DNA of 31,600 bases from DASQTB01 sp035642095 (GTDB lineage: Bacteria; Actinomycetota; UBA4738; CALAEC01), in assembly GCA_035642095.1 (NCBI GenBank), contig DASQTB010000110.1:1-31600 (forward strand), read 5' to 3'. The translations under genes and the position numbers were made by a program. Shown here one piece after another: positions 27,706 through 31,600 of the stretch. The notes below the pieces were generated by a model. The model was not told the DNA's origin, searched no databases, and saw only the letters and a list, made by a program, of their open reading frames with translations. Within the stretch, counting starts at the first letter, position 1. Every line of letters begins with the position of its first letter.

Positions 27706-29736
27706 GTGGCCGGGTCCAGCGGAGGTTCATTGGCGAAGAGGAATCCCCCCAGGCCCCCAACCAACCGGGGTCCGGCCCCGGGCCGGTCCCCTCGGAAGAG
27801 GTCCCCGGCGACCGCCGGAGGACGATCCAGTCCGTCCCCACGGTATGAGGCCCAGGACATCCAGGTCCTGGAGGGTCTCGAGGCGGTCCGGCGCCGACCG
27901 GGGATGTACATCGGGACCACCGGGCCACGAGGGCTCCATCACCTTGTCTACGAGGTGGTGGACAACGCCATCGATGAGGCCCTGGCGGGCTCCTGTTCGA
28001 AGATCCTGGTCCGGCTCCGGGCCGATGGCGGCGTCACCGTGGCCGACGACGGCCGAGGGATCCCCGTGAAGCCGATCCCCCGAGCCAAGGACCGACGCCC
28101 GGCGGTGGAGGTCGTCCTGACCACCCTCCACGCCGGCGGGAAGTTCGATGGGAAGTCCTACGCCGTCTCCGGGGGACTGCACGGGGTCGGCGTCTCGGTG
28201 GTCAACGCCCTGTCCGAGCGCCTCGACGTTCAGATCGCCCGGGACGGCAATCTGTGGACCCAGTCGTACAGCCGGGGACAGCGACTGGGGAAGCTGAGGA
28301 AGGGGAATGCCACCAAGAAGACCGGGACCATCGTCTCCTTCTGGCCCGATACCGAGATCTTCGAGGAGACCGAGTTCAAGCGGGACATCCTGGCCGAGCG
28401 ACTCCGGGAGCTGGCGTACCTCACCCGGGGCGTGGAGATCGGCTTCGTCGACGAACGCGGTGGCGCGGGGTGGCGAGAGGTGTACAAGGCCAAGGGCGGC
28501 CTGGCCGACTTCGTTCAGTTGCTCAACCACGGCAAGGACACCATCAATCGGGTGATCCACTTCGAGGCCAAGCGGGAGGACGCCGAGGTGGAGATCGCCC
28601 TTCAGTGGAACACCGGCTACGGAGAGTCGCTGCATTCCTTCGCCAACACCATCAACACTCACGAGGGCGGGACGCACGAGGAGGGCCTCCGCAAGGCGCT
28701 GACCAACGTGATCAATCGGTACGCCCGCAATCGCAACCTGCTGAAGGAGAAGGAAGCGAATCTCGAGGGGGACGACGTCCGCGAGGGCCTGACCGCGATC
28801 GTCTCGGTCAAGCTCAAGGAGCCTCAGTTCGAGGGCCAGACCAAGACCAAGCTCGGCAATACCGAGATCCGCTCCTTCGTGGAGACCACGGTCAACGACA
28901 TGCTGATGACCTGGCTGGTCGAGCACGGGGGGGATGCGAAGCGCATCGTCCAGAAGGGGAGCGACGCGGCCAAGGCCCGGCTGGCCGCCCGGCAGGCCAG
29001 GGACCTCGCCCGGCGGAAGGGGCTCCTGGACTCTTCGATGCCGGGGAAGCTGGCCGATTGCCAGCTCCGGGAGCCGGAGAAGACCGAGCTGTTCATCGTG
29101 GAGGGGGACTCCGCGGCAGGTCCGGCCATCCAGGCCCGTGACCCCGCGTATCAGGCGATCCTCCCGATCCGGGGGAAGATCCTGAATGTGGAGAAGGCCC
29201 GGCTCCACAAGATCCTGGAGAACAAGGAGATCCAGGCCCTGATCACCGCGATCGGGACCGGGATCGGCGAGGAGTTCGACCTCACCAAGACCCGGTACGG
29301 GAAGATCGTGGCCCTCACCGACGCCGACGTCGACGGGGCCCACATCCGGACTCTGCTCCTGACCTTCCTGTTCCGGCACATGAAGGAGCTGGTCGAGGCG
29401 GGCCACGTGTACATCGCCCAGCCGCCGCTGTACCGAGTGAACCTGGACGGCAAGCCGCGGTACGTGTTCAACGACAAGGAGCTGGAGGGCCTTCGGAAGC
29501 GGACCAACGGCAAGAAGGAGATCAATCCCCAGCGCTTCAAGGGGCTCGGTGAGATGAACCCCGAGCAGCTGTGGGAAACGGCCATGAACCCGGAGCAACG
29601 CATCCTTCTCCAGGTCACCATGGAGGACGCCGCAGCGGCGGACCGGATCTTCTCGGTGCTAATGGGCGAGGACGTCGAGTCCCGGAAGGAGTTCATCCGG
29701 GACAACGCCAAGTACGTCCGGCTGATCGACGTGTGA
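27706..29736 (+). CDS. gyrB: DNA gyrase subunit B
   Basis: GyrB is the ATPase half of gyrase, which introduces negative supercoils. The 676-residue protein has an Arg/Pro/Ser-rich N-terminal tail of about 45 residues before the GHKL ATPase (VVDNAIDEAL with Asn87). It also has the Toprim motif EGDSAAG, in place of the usual EGDSAGG, and TDADVDGAHIRTLLLT with the metal Asp residues. The GTG at 27706 has GGGAGG at 6 nt. GTG at 27682 and TTG at 27730 (with GGAGG) are alternatives, so the tail length is uncertain by about 8 residues either way. gyrA starts 11 nt after the stop. Confidence 0.96.
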   Translation: MAGSSGGSLAKRNPPRPPTNRGPAPGRSPRKRSPATAGGRSSPSPRYEAQDIQVLEGLEAVRRRPGMYIGTTGPRGLHHLVYEVVDNAIDEALAGSCSKILVRLRADGGVTVADDGRGIPVKPIPRAKDRRPAVEVVLTTLHAGGKFDGKSYAVSGGLHGVGVSVVNALSERLDVQIARDGNLWTQSYSRGQRLGKLRKGNATKKTGTIVSFWPDTEIFEETEFKRDILAERLRELAYLTRGVEIGFVDERGGAGWREVYKAKGGLADFVQLLNHGKDTINRVIHFEAKREDAEVEIALQWNTGYGESLHSFANTINTHEGGTHEEGLRKALTNVINRYARNRNLLKEKEANLEGDDVREGLTAIVSVKLKEPQFEGQTKTKLGNTEIRSFVETTVNDMLMTWLVEHGGDAKRIVQKGSDAAKARLAARQARDLARRKGLLDSSMPGKLADCQLREPEKTELFIVEGDSAAGPAIQARDPAYQAILPIRGKILNVEKARLHKILENKEIQALITAIGTGIGEEFDLTKTRYGKIVALTDADVDGAHIRTLLLTFLFRHMKELVEAGHVYIAQPPLYRVNLDGKPRYVFNDKELEGLRKRTNGKKEINPQRFKGLGEMNPEQLWETAMNPEQRILLQVTMEDAAAADRIFSVLMGEDVESRKEFIRDNAKYVRLIDV

Positions 29737-29747
29737 GGGCTGTCTGA

Positions 29748-31600
29748 ATGGCCGTCGAAGCCGTTCGCATCGAGCCGATCGACATCGAGGAGGAGATCCG
29801 GACCTCCTTCCTCGACTACGCGATGTCGGTCATCGTGGCCCGGGCCCTCCCCGACGTCCGGGACGGCCTGAAGCCGGTTCACCGCAGGATCCTCTGGTCG
29901 ATGTTGGAGGGGGGCCTCCGCCCCGACCGACCGACCAGGAAGTCCGCCACGGTCGTGGGGGATGTGATCGGCAAGTACCACCCCCACGGCGATCAGCCCG
30001 TGTACGACGCCCTGGTTCGAATGGGCCAGGACTTCTCGCTTCGGTATCCCCTGATCCAGGGCCAGGGCAACTTCGGGTCCATCGAGGGCCATCCTCCAGC
30101 GGCGTACCGCTACACCGAGGCCAGGTTGTCGGCCCTGGCCATTGAGCTGCTCCGGAACATCGAGGCCGAAACCGTCGACTTCGTTCCCAACTTCGACGGG
30201 TATCACCGCGAGCCGGTGGTCCTGCCCGCCCGGTTCCCCAACCTCTTGGTCAACGGCGCCGCCGGGATCGCCGTCGGGATGGCCACCAACATCCCGCCCC
30301 ACAACCTGGGAGAGGTGATCGACGGCGTCGTCGCCGCCATCGACAAGCCCGACCTCAGCCCGGCGCAGCTGATGCGCTACATCAAGGGGCCGGACTTCCC
30401 GACCGGGGGCGTGATCATGGGGAGGGACGGGATCAAGGACTACGTCCGGACCGGCCGGGGATCCGTCCGGATGCGGGGCCGGGCCACCGTCGAGGAGGAC
30501 TCCCGAGGCCGGCAGAAGCTGGTCATCACCGAGGTCCCGTACCAGGTCAACCCGCTCCGGGTGGCCGAGAAGATCGAGGAGCTGCGGCAGTCTCGGCGGA
30601 TCCCGGAGATCGCCGCGGTCCGGAACGAGTCCAGCAACCGCAGCGGCATGCGCATCGTGGTGGAGCTCGGCCGGACGGCCAATCCCCAGATCGTCCTCAA
30701 CAAGCTGTACAAGACCACGCAGCTCCAGGAGTCGTTCGGAGTCATCAACCTGGCCCTGGTCGACGGCGTGCCCCGCACACTGAACCTGGCCGAGACCATC
30801 CAGCACTACATCACCCACCAGGTCGAGGTGGTCACCCGCAGGACGCGGTACGAGCTGCGGAAGGCCGAAGAGCGGGATCACATCGTCGAGGGCCTCCTGA
30901 TCGCCCTGGCCAACCTCGACGCCGTGATCAAGGTCATCAGAGGGTCGGCCGACGCCGACGAGGCTCGGGGCAAGCTGATGAGCCGATTCAAGCTCTCGGA
31001 GATCCAGGCGAACCACATCCTGGACATGCCCCTCCGCCGGCTCACCAGGCTGGAGCGGGAGAAGCTCGAGGAGGAGCACCGCGAGCTCCAGGCCACCATC
31101 CGCCGCCTCAAAGCCCTGCTGAAGGACCCGAAGAAGATCCGCGGGGTCATCGTGGACGAGTTGAAGGAGATCCGGTCCAAGTACGCCGATGACCGGCGAA
31201 CCGAGATCCGGGCGGACGAGGGCGAGATCGACCTGGAGGATCTGGTCACCGAGCAGAACGTGGTGGTCACGGTGACGCGGGCCGGCTACGTCAAGCGGCT
31301 CCCGATCGAGACGTACCGGAAGCAGGGTCGAGGAGGGCGAGGGGTCCGGGGGGCGAACCTCAAGGAAGAGGACGTCATCGCCCATGCCTTCACCACCACC
31401 ACTCGGCACTGGCTGCTGTTCTTCACCAACAGCGGCAAGGTGTATCGAGTCAAGGCGCACGAGTTGCCGGAAGGAACCCGGACCGCCCGGGGCACCTACG
31501 CGGCCAACCTCCCGGGCGTGTCCCTGTCGGCCGACGAGAAGATCGCCGCGGTCATCCCTTTGAAGGGCTATGACGACGCGAAGTACGTCGTGTTCGCCAC
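29748..31600 (+). CDS. gyrA: DNA gyrase subunit A (cut by window end)
   Basis: GyrA cuts and rejoins DNA in the gyrase complex. About 617 residues are visible and the frame is open at the window end, so the C-terminal beta-pinwheel repeats are mostly missing. The catalytic Tyr122 in AAYRYTE is present, and numbering in this region equals that of E. coli. The quinolone-determining segment reads HGDQPVYD: Gln83 in place of Ser83 and Pro84 in place of Ala84, with Asp87 kept. The ATG at 29748 has no strong ribosome binding site, but coupling to gyrB is likely. The coiled-coil (KLEEEHRELQATIRRL) and the first part of the beta-pinwheel, with QGRGGRG (the GyrA box), are included. Confidence 0.96.
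   Translation, partial: MAVEAVRIEPIDIEEEIRTSFLDYAMSVIVARALPDVRDGLKPVHRRILWSMLEGGLRPDRPTRKSATVVGDVIGKYHPHGDQPVYDALVRMGQDFSLRYPLIQGQGNFGSIEGHPPAAYRYTEARLSALAIELLRNIEAETVDFVPNFDGYHREPVVLPARFPNLLVNGAAGIAVGMATNIPPHNLGEVIDGVVAAIDKPDLSPAQLMRYIKGPDFPTGGVIMGRDGIKDYVRTGRGSVRMRGRATVEEDSRGRQKLVITEVPYQVNPLRVAEKIEELRQSRRIPEIAAVRNESSNRSGMRIVVELGRTANPQIVLNKLYKTTQLQESFGVINLALVDGVPRTLNLAETIQHYITHQVEVVTRRTRYELRKAEERDHIVEGLLIALANLDAVIKVIRGSADADEARGKLMSRFKLSEIQANHILDMPLRRLTRLEREKLEEEHRELQATIRRLKALLKDPKKIRGVIVDELKEIRSKYADDRRTEIRADEGEIDLEDLVTEQNVVVTVTRAGYVKRLPIETYRKQGRGGRGVRGANLKEEDVIAHAFTTTTRHWLLFFTNSGKVYRVKAHELPEGTRTARGTYAANLPGVSLSADEKIAAVIPLKGYDDAKYVVFA

Noticed and set aside
29151..31460. Minus-strand ORF of 769 codons across gyrB and gyrA
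   Set aside because: Shadow of gyrase genes; no recognisable domain.
1..31600. Insertion sequences, prophage, CRISPR arrays, rRNA or tRNA genes
   Set aside because: No transposase or integrase motifs, no spaced repeats and no RNA gene patterns were seen; coding density is very high throughout.

Overview
This is high-GC DNA in which GTG starts are frequent, stop/start overlaps (GTGA, ATGA) link neighbouring genes, and gene order around dnaA is the one known from Actinomycetota. From cca through gyrA the order closely follows the Mycobacterium tuberculosis origin region: pcnA/cca, Nudix hydrolase, DUF6049 protein, murJ, sigM, anti-sigma, trxB, trxA, cwlM, GNAT, parB, parA, rsmG, jag, yidC, yidD, rnpA, rpmH, dnaA, dnaN, recF, dciA, gyrB, gyrA. 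That comparison is from knowledge of the M. tuberculosis map, not from a search. The window is therefore the replication-origin region of an actinobacterial chromosome, probably from a deep or uncultured lineage. I cannot name the genus. No mobile element, CRISPR array, rRNA or tRNA gene was seen.

Layout. 1-2.1 kb: the end of an MFS transporter, a nickel superoxide dismutase (sodN) with its divergent maturation protease (sodX), and a small KGG-repeat stress protein. 2.2-5.1 kb: a PilT-type ATPase, a small HExxH membrane protein and the CCA-adding enzyme. 5.1-8.0 kb: a YbaK-type editing protein, a Nudix hydrolase and a secreted DUF6049 protein. 8.0-13.0 kb: the MurJ flippase, a TadE-like membrane protein, a transmembrane Ser/Thr kinase with an extracellular discoidin-like domain, an ECF sigma factor and its zinc-binding anti-sigma factor. 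13.0-16.2 kb: thioredoxin reductase, a secreted M23 peptidase, thioredoxin and CwlM. 16.2-18.2 kb: a GNAT protein, a 32-residue membrane peptide and a PLP aminotransferase. 18.2-23.3 kb, minus strand: parB, parA, rsmG, two parS sites, jag, yidC, yidD, rnpA and rpmH (rpmH is a 44-codon gene). 23.4-31.6 kb, plus strand: dnaA, dnaN, recF, dciA, gyrB and gyrA, the last cut by the window end.

How the genes work together. The right half holds replication initiation, chromosome segregation and supercoiling control. The rpmH to jag block carries the membrane-insertion and RNase P genes usual beside dnaA. The middle block looks like a cell-wall control module: a lipid II flippase, a transmembrane kinase, CwlM, a secreted M23 peptidase and an ECF sigma/anti-sigma pair, together with a thioredoxin system.

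The points most worth a second look are: (1) MurJ and a kinase-plus-discoidin protein are separate genes here, and the kinase keeps its catalytic residues, whereas M. tuberculosis has one MurJ-pseudokinase fusion; (2) several genes have a TANNNT box 6-8 nt before the start codon, which suggests leaderless transcription; (3) key positions are changed in the CCA enzyme (Asp to Glu in the metal motif) and in GyrA (Gln at the Ser83 position); (4) YidC has a large extracytoplasmic loop with six cysteines; (5) two near-consensus parS sites lie at the rsmG start; (6) rnpA starts inside rpmH.
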